Source: an uncultured Pseudomonadota bacterium (GTDB lineage: Bacteria > Pseudomonadota > Gammaproteobacteria > Burkholderiales > Eutrophovitaceae). From it: 5,761 nt of DNA. How positions within the stretch are numbered: the stretch's first letter is position 1; the number at the start of each line of letters is the position of its first letter. Positions 1 to 5,754 of this stretch are shown here, piece after piece. Both the position numbers and the translations under genes were made by a program. The DNA lies in the NCBI GenBank assembly GCA_937983055.1, contig CALJLA010000045.1, positions 1 to 5,761 of the forward strand. Direction: 5' to 3'. The notes beneath the pieces are model-generated. The model did not search any database and was not told the origin of the DNA. It saw nothing but the letters and a program-made list of their open reading frames with translations.

Positions 1-36
1 CGGTTCCATGATGCGGTGCACGACAGGCAGACTCTC

Positions 37-54
37 GGTTGTAGCGCTGCAACC
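37..54. promoter_or_regulatory. 18-bp near-palindrome overlapping the -35 element (possible operator)
   Basis: GGTTGTAGCGCTGCAACC reads the same on both strands except for one mismatched pair (T42 against G49), giving two 9-bp half-sites centred at 45/46. It covers the candidate -35 hexamer at 39-44, a position typical of a site for a dimeric repressor, or for an activator contacting RNA polymerase. No T-run follows it, so a rho-independent terminator is unlikely. The regulator is unknown. Confidence 0.4.
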
Positions 55-67
55 CAGCCGATAGAAT
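39..67 (+). promoter_or_regulatory. Candidate sigma70-type promoter for the antiporter operon
   Basis: A -10-like hexamer TAGAAT (62-67; five of six matches to TATAAT) lies 17 bases after a weaker -35-like hexamer TTGTAG (39-44; first three bases match TTGACA). Seventeen bases is the preferred spacing. Transcription would start near 74, leaving a leader of about 65 bases before the TTG start of mrpE at 141. It is the most promoter-like stretch seen in the only sizeable non-coding segment, and the operon behind it has no other gap. The hexamers were found by eye, so the call is an inference. Confidence 0.45.
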
Positions 68-85
68 CCGCCGTTCCGGGCCGCA

Positions 86-100
86 GGCGGATGCACCGCC
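86..100 (+). promoter_or_regulatory. Short G+C-rich hairpin in the mrpE leader
   Basis: GGCGG (86-90) and CCGCC (96-100) are perfect complements around a 5-base loop ATGCA, so the leader RNA can form a 5-bp all-GC stem downstream of the predicted transcription start. A second small stem, GAGC (118-121) with GCTC (126-129) around ACAA, sits just before the purine-rich GGGGG (131-135) in front of the TTG start. Together they could modulate translation of the first gene, but short stems like these are common by chance in G+C-rich DNA. Confidence 0.2.
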
Positions 101-140
101 GATCACGCCCAGTCACCGAGCACAAGCTCAGGGGGAATGC

Positions 141-617
141 TTGCGCCTCGTTAGTTCGTTCATCGTCCTGTTCGCTTTCTGGCTGCTGCTGTCGGGCTAT
201 TTCACTGCGTTCCTGATGGGCGCCGGTGCACTGTGCGTGCTCGCGGTGCTGGCCTTTGCGCGCCGCATGGACGTGATGGACCACGAAGGCCAGCTGCTGC
301 GGCTGGCGCCGCAGGCGCTGTTCCGCTACTGGCCGTGGCTCGTCAAGGAAATCGTGCTGTCGGCGTGGCAGGTGTCGAAAATCATCCTGCATCCGCGCCG
401 GCCGATCAGTCCTACGCTGCACCGCGTCAAGGCCTCGCAACGCACCGACGTGGGCCGCGCGGTGTTCGCCAATTCCATTACGCTCACGCCCGGCACCATC
501 GCCGTGGAGGTGGAGCGGGACGAGATCCTGGTGCATGCGCTGACCGAAGAAGGCGCGCGCGCGCTCGCGGCCGGCGAGATGGACCGCCGGGTGAGCGAAT
601 TCGAGAAAGGCGTGTGA
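141..617 (+). CDS. mrpE: Na+/H+ antiporter subunit E (MrpE/MnhE, MbhA-like)
   Basis: This small membrane subunit of the Mrp cation/H+ antiporter is needed for assembly or activity rather than for ion conduction itself. The 158-aa product has the usual MrpE length. Two hydrophobic segments lie near residues 5-40, followed by a weakly hydrophobic stretch at about 58-83 containing the aromatic FRYWPW. The soluble cytoplasmic C-terminal half carries the family hallmark ANSITLTPGT (residues 110-119) and VHAL (131-134). No in-frame ATG or GTG precedes residue 1 at a plausible distance. The TTG start is supported by the purine run AGGGGG (130-135) ending five bases before it and by alignment with the expected N-terminus. 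An out-of-frame ATG at 137 gives only five codons. The stop overlaps the mrpF start as TGATG. It is the first gene of the operon, probably transcribed from the promoter at 39-67. Confidence 0.93.
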   Translation: MRLVSSFIVLFAFWLLLSGYFTAFLMGAGALCVLAVLAFARRMDVMDHEGQLLRLAPQALFRYWPWLVKEIVLSAWQVSKIILHPRRPISPTLHRVKASQRTDVGRAVFANSITLTPGTIAVEVERDEILVHALTEEGARALAAGEMDRRVSEFEKGV

Positions 618-907
618 TGTTCGAGATCGCAACCATCGCGCTGCTGCTGACGATGGCGGGCGCGCTGTATCGCGCGCTGGTCGGCCCGACGCTGTTCGAC
701 CGTGCGCAGGCCGCCAACGCTGCGGGCACGGTGGCGGTGCTGCTGATCTCGGTGTACGGATTTCTCACCGGGCGGCCGGAGTTTCTCGATCTCGCGATCG
801 TCTACGGGCTGCTCAACATCGTCGGCACCATCGCCGTGCTGAAATACTTCCGCTACGGCGATCTGGGCGACCCCGGCGAGGACGCCGGGCGCGGGGAGGC
901 GCGCTGA
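617..907 (+). CDS. mrpF: Monovalent cation/H+ antiporter subunit F (MrpF/PhaF, MbhB-like)
   Basis: The 96-aa product is a typical MrpF: three hydrophobic helices (about 1-20, 33-52 and 56-78) and a short charged cytoplasmic tail. The family signature GPTLFDRA places a conserved aspartate at residue 28, between helices 1 and 2, and a second conserved aspartate lies at 58 in PEFLDLAIVYGLLN. MrpF is a small integral subunit of the scaffold joining the antiporter modules, and its loss abolishes antiport in studied systems. The ATG at 617 shares its A with the mrpE stop (TGATG). It has an AAGG Shine-Dalgarno element (607-610) six bases upstream, so translation is probably coupled to mrpE. Confidence 0.93.
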   Translation: MFEIATIALLLTMAGALYRALVGPTLFDRAQAANAAGTVAVLLISVYGFLTGRPEFLDLAIVYGLLNIVGTIAVLKYFRYGDLGDPGEDAGRGEAR

Positions 908-1236
908 TGCACGCCGTGATCGACGCGCTGAGCTGGCTTCTGCTGGCGGCCGGCGGCCTGTTCTGCGTGATCGGCGCGCTCGGGCTGCTGCGCATGCCGG
1001 ATTTCTACACCCGCCTGCACGCGGCCAGCGTGATCGAAACGCTGGGCGCGGGGCTGCTGCTGCTCGGCATGATGCTGCAGGCCGGGCTGACACTGGTCAC
1101 GGTGAAGCTGGTATTCATCGCGCTGCTGATTTTCTTTACCAGCCCCACCGCCACGCATGCGCTGGCGCGCGCCGCGCGCCTGCGCGGCCTGGGCTCTATC
1201 GCCCGCGACGAGGACGCGCCGCCATCGAAACCCTGA
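907..1236 (+). CDS. mrpG: Monovalent cation/H+ antiporter subunit G (MrpG/MnhG/PhaG, MbhC-like)
   Basis: The 109-aa product has three membrane helices (about 5-28, 43-60 and 62-78). It carries the diagnostic PhaG/MnhG motif LRMPDFYTRLHAAS (residues 28-41), followed by a glutamate at 44 in the second helix. The end of helix 3, TSPTATHALARAA (78-90), is also characteristic: a T-S-P-x-A-x-H-A run marks nearly all members. The C-terminal tail is charged and cytoplasmic. MrpG is a scaffold subunit of the antiporter complex. The ATG shares one base with the mrpF stop (TGATG), and a strong GGGGAGG (893-899) lies seven bases upstream. The 3' end may overlap the next gene by 13 bases if that gene starts at 1224. 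Confidence 0.94.
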   Translation: MHAVIDALSWLLLAAGGLFCVIGALGLLRMPDFYTRLHAASVIETLGAGLLLLGMMLQAGLTLVTVKLVFIALLIFFTSPTATHALARAARLRGLGSIARDEDAPPSKP

Positions 1237-1244
1237 CCGATACC

Positions 1245-1760
1245 GTGCTGCTCGTCATGATGGCGGCCGCTGCGCTCGCCATCGTGCGCACGCGCAACCT
1301 GTTCTCGGTGGTGGTAGTGTGCTCGCACTACAGCTTCCTGATCGCGAGCGTGCTGCTGGTGCTGGACGCGGTCGACGTGGCGATGACCGAGGCGTCGGTC
1401 GGCGCGGGTATCACGACCGTGCTGATGCTCGGCACCCTGTATCTCACCCGCGGCGAGGAAGCGGCGCCGATGCACCGCCCGCTGGTGCCGCTCGCGGTGG
1501 CGCTGGTGACCGGCGGCCTGCTGGTGTACGGCACGCTCGGCCTGCCGGAGTTCGGCAGCCCGGAATCGGTCATCCACCAGCATGTCGCCCCCCGCTACCT
1601 CGAGCAGGGCCCGGCCGAGACCGGCGTGCCGAACGTGGTGACCGCGGTGCTCGCCAGCTACCGCGGCTTCGACACGCTCGGCGAGACCGTGGTGATCTTC
1701 ACCGGCGGCGTCGGCGTGATCGCGCTGCTCAGGCGCCGGCGCCGGCGCAGGGAGGACTGA
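1245..1760 (+). CDS. Stand-alone MrpA C-terminal module (MbhD/DUF4040 + MbhE-like)
   Basis: This 171-aa membrane protein corresponds to the C-terminal end of MrpA, here a separate gene. The first part matches the MbhD/DUF4040 pattern: RNLF (17-20), then DAVDVAMTEASVGAGI (41-56), in which D44 and E49 are the conserved acidic positions. The second part resembles MbhE and the extreme C-terminus of MrpA: one hydrophobic helix (about 80-97), a loop, then NVVTAVLASYRGFDTLGE (130-147) leading into a last helix. In Mrp structures this region belongs to the proposed sodium path beside MrpB, MrpF and MrpG. Seven consecutive arginines (163-169) end the protein on the cytoplasmic side. The GTG at 1245 has no visible Shine-Dalgarno and trims the first helix. 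The frame is open upstream, where an ATC at 1224 follows GAGGA (1210-1214) and would add seven residues. The stop abuts mrpB. Confidence 0.88.
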   Translation: MLLVMMAAAALAIVRTRNLFSVVVVCSHYSFLIASVLLVLDAVDVAMTEASVGAGITTVLMLGTLYLTRGEEAAPMHRPLVPLAVALVTGGLLVYGTLGLPEFGSPESVIHQHVAPRYLEQGPAETGVPNVVTAVLASYRGFDTLGETVVIFTGGVGVIALLRRRRRRRED

Positions 1761-2195
1761 GTGAAGAGCGACCGCGTGCTGCGGGTCATCGCCAAGCTGA
1801 TGATCCCGTTCGTGCTGGTGTTCGCGCTGTACGTGCAGCTGCACGGCGACTTCGGTCCCGGCGGCGGCTTCCAGGCGGGCGTCATCCTGGCGGCCGGGCT
1901 GATCTTCTACGGCCTGATCTTCGGGCTGGAGACCACGCGGCGCATCGCGCCCGACTGGCTGGTGGAGACGATGGTGGCCGCGGGCGTGCTGATCTACGCC
2001 GGCGTGGGCGTGGTAAGTATGCTGCTCGGCGGCAACTTCCTCGATTACTCGGTGCTGGCGCGCGATCCGGTGGCCGGCCAGCATCTCGGCATTCTGCTGG
2101 TGGAGCTCGGCGTGGGCGTGACGGTGTCGGGCGTGATGGTGACCATCTTCTACATGTTCGCCGGGCGCGCCGGCCGCGAGCCGGGCGAGGACTGA
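1761..2195 (+). CDS. mrpB: Na+/H+ antiporter subunit B (MrpB/MnhB, MbhF-like)
   Basis: The 144-aa product has the length and pattern of the MnhB domain. It has four hydrophobic helices (about 8-27, 37-56, 68-88 and 107-133). The hallmark loop HGDFGPGGGFQAG (28-40) lies between helices 1 and 2; the glycine-rich PGGGFQ is the best single marker of MrpB. The last helix contains a buried glutamate (E115, in LLVELGVGVTVSG), typical of the family and thought to line the ion path with the MrpA C-terminal region. Translation starts at GTG, immediately after the preceding stop, with a strong GGAGG (1751-1755) five bases upstream. The stop overlaps the mrpC start as TGATG. The gene directly follows the MrpA C-terminal module, as expected from their contact in the complex. 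Confidence 0.95.
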   Translation: MKSDRVLRVIAKLMIPFVLVFALYVQLHGDFGPGGGFQAGVILAAGLIFYGLIFGLETTRRIAPDWLVETMVAAGVLIYAGVGVVSMLLGGNFLDYSVLARDPVAGQHLGILLVELGVGVTVSGVMVTIFYMFAGRAGREPGED

Positions 2196-2557
2196 TGGAG
2201 ATCGTCGACTACGTCAACTACTGGATCGCGATGCTGCTGCTGGTCACCGGGCTGTTCATCGTGATCGCGCGCGGCAACCTGGTGAAGAAGCTGGTAGGGC
2301 TGGGCATCTTCCAGACTTCGGTCTACCTCATCTATATCTCGCCGGCCAAGATCCTCGGCGCCACCGCGCCGATCATCGCGCCGGGCTATACGCTGTACTC
2401 GAACCCGCTGCCGCACGTGCTGATCCTGACCGCGATCGTGGTGGGCGTGGCCACCATCGCGCTCGGCCTGGCGCTGGTGGTGCGCATTCACGAGGCCTTC
2501 GGCACGATCGAGGAAGACGCGATCAACGCCCTCGCCCAGGGCGACGACGTCGAATGA
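2195..2557 (+). CDS. mrpC: Cation/H+ antiporter subunit C (MrpC/MnhC, NuoK-like, MbhG-like)
   Basis: The 120-aa product is a three-helix protein of the NuoK/MnhC family (about 8-25, 32-50 and 72-97). The start of helix 2 shows GNLVKKLVGLGIFQTSVYL (27-45). Helix 3 shows the subunit C signature NPLPHVLILTAIVVGVA (70-86), in which the P-L-P-x-x-L-x-L-T-A-I-V core is intact. MrpC sits between the MrpD antiporter module and the rest of the complex, as NuoK does between NuoN and NuoJ in complex I. The ATG at 2195 overlaps the mrpB stop by one base, with GAGGA (2187-2191) close upstream. The 3' end overlaps mrpD by four bases (ATGA). The C-terminal tail is acidic and cytoplasmic. Confidence 0.94.
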   Translation: MEIVDYVNYWIAMLLLVTGLFIVIARGNLVKKLVGLGIFQTSVYLIYISPAKILGATAPIIAPGYTLYSNPLPHVLILTAIVVGVATIALGLALVVRIHEAFGTIEEDAINALAQGDDVE

Positions 2558-4035
2558 TCGCGCTCCAGCTGCCCGCGCTGCAGGTGCTGCTGCCGCTGGC
2601 GGCGGCGCCGCTGTGCCTGCTTGCCCGCCGCAGCGGCGCGGCCTGGGCGCTGGCGCTCGCGACCGGCTGGGCGGTATTCGCGGTCGCCGTCGCGCTGATG
2701 CTGCAGGTCGCCGGCAGCGGGCCGATTTCCTACGCCATGGGCGGCTGGGCCCCGCCTTGGGGCATCGAGTACCGGGTCGACGCGGCGAACGCCTTCGTGC
2801 TGGTGCTCGTCTCGGGGGTCGGCGCACTGGCGGTGACCTACGCGCGCGAAAGCCTCGCGCGCAAGATCGCGCGCGAGCAGCACGCGCTGTTCTGGACCGC
2901 CTACCTGCTGTGCCTTGGCGGGCTGCTCGGCGTCACGGTGACGGGCGACGCCTTCAACGTGTTCGTGTTCCTGGAAATCTCGTCGCTCGCCACCTACATC
3001 CTGATCGCGATGGGGCGCGACCGGCGCGCGCTGTACGCCTCGTACCAGTACCTGATCATGGGCACCATCGGCGCCACCTTCATCGTGATCGGCGTGGGGC
3101 TGCTCTACCTGATGACCGGCACGCTGAACATCGTCGACCTCGCCGGGCGCATCGGCGACGCCTCGCTGGCGCGGCCCAAGCTTGCCGCGCTCGCCTTCCT
3201 CACGGTGGGCATCTCGCTCAAGCTTGCGCTGTTTCCGCTGCACCTGTGGCTGCCGAACGCCTACGCCTACGCGCCCTCGGTGGCGACGGCGTTTCTCGCC
3301 GCCACCGCGACCAAGGTGGCGGTATACCTGCTGCTGCGCTTCGGCTTCGGCGTGTTCGGCCATTCGCAGGTGTTCTCGCGCCTGCCGCTGGGCGAGGTGC
3401 TGCTGGTGCTGTCGATCGGCGCGATGTTCGTGGCCTCGGTGGTGGCGATCTACCAGGCCGACGTGAAGCGGCTGTTCGCCTACTCCAGCGTGGCGCAGAT
3501 CGGCTACATCACGCTCGGCGCCAGTCTCGCCTCGCAGACCGGGCTCACCGCCAGCATCGTGCACCTGTTCAACCACGCGGTCACCAAGGGCGCGATCTTC
3601 CTGCTGCTCGGCTGCGTCGCGCTGCGCGTCGGCCAGCCCACCATCGAGCGCATCGCCGGGCTCGGCCGGCGCATGCCGTGGACCAGCGCCGGGCTGGTGA
3701 TCGGCGGCCTGAGCCTGATCGGCGTGCCCGGCACCGCCGGCTTCGTGAGCAAGTGGTACCTGGTGCTGGCCGCGCTGGAGCGCGGCTGGTGGTGGCTTGC
3801 GGCGCTGATCCTGCTGAGTTCGCTGCTGGCGGTGGTGTACGTCTGGCGGGTGGTCGAATCGTGCTATTTCCGCGAGCCCTCGCCGCGCCTCGCGCAGGCG
3901 CCCGAAGCGCCGGCGTCGATGCTGATCCCCGCCCTGGCGCTGGCGGCCGCCTGCGTGTACTTCGGACTGAGCACCGGGTTCTCGGTCGGTGGCGCCGCAG
4001 CCGCCGCAGCTTCCCTGCTGCAGGCACTGCCATGA
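2554..4035 (+). CDS. mrpD: Proton-conducting antiporter subunit D (MrpD/MnhD, MbhH-like)
   Basis: This 493-aa protein has the usual MrpD length and about 14 hydrophobic helices with the Proton_antipo_M domain (roughly 125-415). It is one of the two ion-translocating subunits, homologous to NuoL/M/N of complex I. The charged residues of the conduction path are present: E141 in VFLEISSLATYIL (TM5), K223 in SLKLALFPLHLWLPNAYAYAP (TM7), K254 in ATKVAVYLL (TM8), H341/K345 in FNHAVTKGAIFLL, and K400 in GFVSKWY (TM12). E141 and K223 correspond to the glutamate and lysine shown to be essential in Bacillus MrpD. The ASYQYLIMGTIGA segment after TM5 is typical of subunit D rather than subunit A. The ATG lies in an ATGA overlap with the mrpC stop and has no clear Shine-Dalgarno, so it is probably translated by coupling. 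It ends in another ATGA overlap with the next antiporter gene. Confidence 0.95.
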   Translation: MIALQLPALQVLLPLAAAPLCLLARRSGAAWALALATGWAVFAVAVALMLQVAGSGPISYAMGGWAPPWGIEYRVDAANAFVLVLVSGVGALAVTYARESLARKIAREQHALFWTAYLLCLGGLLGVTVTGDAFNVFVFLEISSLATYILIAMGRDRRALYASYQYLIMGTIGATFIVIGVGLLYLMTGTLNIVDLAGRIGDASLARPKLAALAFLTVGISLKLALFPLHLWLPNAYAYAPSVATAFLAATATKVAVYLLLRFGFGVFGHSQVFSRLPLGEVLLVLSIGAMFVASVVAIYQADVKRLFAYSSVAQIGYITLGASLASQTGLTASIVHLFNHAVTKGAIFLLLGCVALRVGQPTIERIAGLGRRMPWTSAGLVIGGLSLIGVPGTAGFVSKWYLVLAALERGWWWLAALILLSSLLAVVYVWRVVESCYFREPSPRLAQAPEAPASMLIPALALAAACVYFGLSTGFSVGGAAAAAASLLQALP

Positions 4036-5492
4036 CCGCGACGTCGCTGGCGCAGCTCGCGCTTCTGGTGCCGCTCGCCGGCGCGCTGCTGATCGCGGCG
4101 CTCGGGCGCTGGCCGAACCTCAGGGAGACCGCGACGCTGGCGACCGCGGCGGCGCTGTTCGCGATCGTCGCCTCGCTGCTGCCCGCCGTGCTGGCGGGCG
4201 AGCGGCCCGAGGCGGTTCTCGCCACCATGCTGCCGGGGCTCACGCTGGCGCTGCGCGTCGAGCCGCTCGGCATGCTGTTCGCGGCGGTGGCCTCGCTGCT
4301 GTGGATCGTCAACTCCGTGTACTCGATCGGCTACATGCGCGCCAACGGCGAGCACAAGCAGACGCGCTTCTACGTCTGCTTCGCGCTGTCGCTGGCGGCC
4401 ACCATGGGCATCGCCTTCGCCGGAAACCTGCTGACGCTGTTCCTGTTCTACGAGGCGCTCACGCTCGCCACCTACCCGCTGGTGACCCATCACGGCACCG
4501 AGGCGGCGAAGCGCGGCGGTCGCACCTATCTCGGCCTGCTGATCGGCACCTCGATCGCCTTTCTGCTGCTGGCGATCCTGTGGACCTGGCAGCTCGCCGG
4601 CACGCTGGAGTTCCGGCCCGGCGGCATTCTTGCCGGCCGCGCGCCGGATGCATTGATCGCGGTGCTGCTCGCGCTGTACATGTTCGGCATCGGCAAGGCG
4701 GCGCTGATGCCGTTCCACCGCTGGCTGCCGGCGGCGATGGTGGCGCCGACGCCGGTCTCGGCGCTGTTGCACGCGGTGGCGGTGGTGAAGGCCGGCGTGT
4801 TCAGCGTGGTGAAGGTGATCGTCTACGTGTTCGGCGTGGACACGCTGGCGGCGATCGATGGCGTGCAGTGGCTGCCGTGGGTCGCCGGATTCACCATCGT
4901 CGCCGCCTCGGTGGTGGCGCTGCGCTCGGACAATCTCAAGCGGCGGCTCGCCTATTCCACCGTGAGCCAGCTGTCCTACGTGGTGCTGGCGGCGGCGCTG
5001 CTCACCCCGCTGTCGGTGCTGGCGGCGGCGCTGCACATCGCGGTGCACGCGTTCAGCAAGATCACCCTGTTCTTCGCCGCCGGCGCGATCTACACCGCCG
5101 CGCACAAGACAGAGGTGAGCCAGCTCGCCGGCATCGGCCGGCGCATGCCGCTCACCATGACTGCCTTCGCGGTCGGCGCGCTGTCGCTGATCGGGGTGCC
5201 GCCGATGGCCGGGTTCCTGAGCAAGTGGTACATGATGGGCGGCGCGTTCGAGGCCGGCTGCTGGGCCGCGGCCGCGGTGCTTGCGATCAGCACACTGCTC
5301 AACGCCGCGTATTTCCTGCCGATCGTGCACGCCGCCTTCTTCCGCGCCGAGACCGCGGCGCCGGCGCACGAGCACGGCGAGGCGCCGTGGCCGATGCTGC
5401 TGGCCATGGCCGCCAGCGCGGCGGCGACCATCGCGCTCGCCGCGTCCCCCGACACCGCGCTGGCGCTGGCCGGCGCCCTGACGGAGCATTAG
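4032..5492 (+). CDS. Second antiporter-type subunit, NuoL / MrpA N-terminal-like (Proton_antipo_M)
   Basis: This 486-aa polytopic protein (about 14 helices) is a second proton-translocating module. It is closer in motif to NuoL and to the MrpA N-terminal half than to MrpD: NSVYSIGYMR (94-103), GNLLTLFLFYEALTLATYPLVTH (131-153) and MPFHRWLPAAMVAPTPVSALLHAVAVVKAGVF (226-257) follow the NuoL/MrpA consensus. Path residues are intact: E141 (TM5), K222 (TM7), H229, K253 (TM8), H339/K343 and K398 in FLSKWY (TM12). It lacks the long lateral helix of NuoL and the C-terminal MrpA extension. With the separate MrpA C-terminal module at 1245-1760, it may stand in for a split MrpA. It could also be a duplicated subunit D, as annotators often name it. 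The ATG overlaps the mrpD stop (ATGA), and a weak CAGG (4021-4024) lies seven bases upstream. An open frame continuing upstream through mrpD is not part of this protein. Confidence 0.93.
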   Translation: MTATSLAQLALLVPLAGALLIAALGRWPNLRETATLATAAALFAIVASLLPAVLAGERPEAVLATMLPGLTLALRVEPLGMLFAAVASLLWIVNSVYSIGYMRANGEHKQTRFYVCFALSLAATMGIAFAGNLLTLFLFYEALTLATYPLVTHHGTEAAKRGGRTYLGLLIGTSIAFLLLAILWTWQLAGTLEFRPGGILAGRAPDALIAVLLALYMFGIGKAALMPFHRWLPAAMVAPTPVSALLHAVAVVKAGVFSVVKVIVYVFGVDTLAAIDGVQWLPWVAGFTIVAASVVALRSDNLKRRLAYSTVSQLSYVVLAAALLTPLSVLAAALHIAVHAFSKITLFFAAGAIYTAAHKTEVSQLAGIGRRMPLTMTAFAVGALSLIGVPPMAGFLSKWYMMGGAFEAGCWAAAAVLAISTLLNAAYFLPIVHAAFFRAETAAPAHEHGEAPWPMLLAMAASAAATIALAASPDTALALAGALTEH

Positions 5493-5496
5493 AGCC

Positions 5497-5754
5497 ATGT
5501 CCGCACCCGCAGACGAACGGCCGCGCTGGCTGGACCGCAAGGAAAACGTGACCCGCGTCTACCGCGGCGTGTGGGTGGCCTGCGCGCTGCTGCTGCTCGC
5601 CGAGCCGCTGGTGCACAAGCATCCCGAGTTTTCCTTCGACGGCTTCTTCGGCTTCTACGGCTGGTACGGCTTCATCGGCTGCGTCGGCCTGGTGCTGGCG
5701 GCCAAGCTGCTGCGTGTGCTGGTGAAGCGCCCGGAGGACTTCTATGAGCGCTAG
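5497..5754 (+). CDS. Small two-helix membrane protein of the antiporter operon, function unknown
   Basis: This 85-aa protein matches no family I can name with certainty. Its N-terminus is charged and cytoplasmic (1-20). A first helix spans about 22-38 and contains E36; a short loop KHPEFSFDGF (41-50) leads into an aromatic, glycine-rich second helix, FGFYGWYGFIGCVGLVLAA (51-69), followed by K70 and a basic segment ending RPEDFYER. That second helix and its tail resemble small hypothetical proteins I associate with Mrp-like clusters, so it is probably an accessory subunit lying against the antiporter modules; this is inference. The ATG starts four bases after the previous stop, with GGAG (5483-5486) ten bases upstream. 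The last 11 bases overlap the gene beginning at 5744. Codon use matches its neighbours. Confidence 0.82.
   Translation: MSAPADERPRWLDRKENVTRVYRGVWVACALLLLAEPLVHKHPEFSFDGFFGFYGWYGFIGCVGLVLAAKLLRVLVKRPEDFYER

Noticed and set aside
1..9. Minus-strand ATG at 9-7 reading off the left edge, a possible divergent gene
   Set aside because: Only three codons are visible and no good Shine-Dalgarno precedes the ATG, so it cannot be told from chance.
16..216. 66-codon plus-strand frame across the leader
   Set aside because: It covers the promoter candidate and overlaps mrpE out of frame. Its composition is serine/arginine-rich and low in structure, with no ribosome site.
1157..2194. Plus-strand open frame leading into mrpC
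   Set aside because: The upstream part is a shadow of the MrpA C-terminal gene and mrpB. MrpC begins at ATG 2195 with a TGATG junction.
2613..4031. Plus-strand open frame running through mrpD into the NuoL/MrpA-like gene, which would give a 959-aa fusion
   Set aside because: The first 473 codons are the +2 shadow of mrpD: arginine/alanine-rich with no membrane pattern. The real protein begins at ATG 4032 in the ATGA overlap.
2554..5492. Complex I (nuoM/nuoL) interpretation of the two large antiporter genes
   Set aside because: The flanking genes are MrpE, F, G, B and C, with no nuoA-K-type neighbours. MrpE, G and B have no counterpart in complex I, so an Mrp-type complex is much more likely.
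3864..5540. Long minus-strand open frame (558 codons) opposite the second antiporter gene
   Set aside because: Its translation is rich in R, Q, H and G with no recognisable domain, which is the usual antisense shadow of a G+C-rich gene with G/C at third positions. The same applies to the minus frames at 2488-3576 and 1005-2084.
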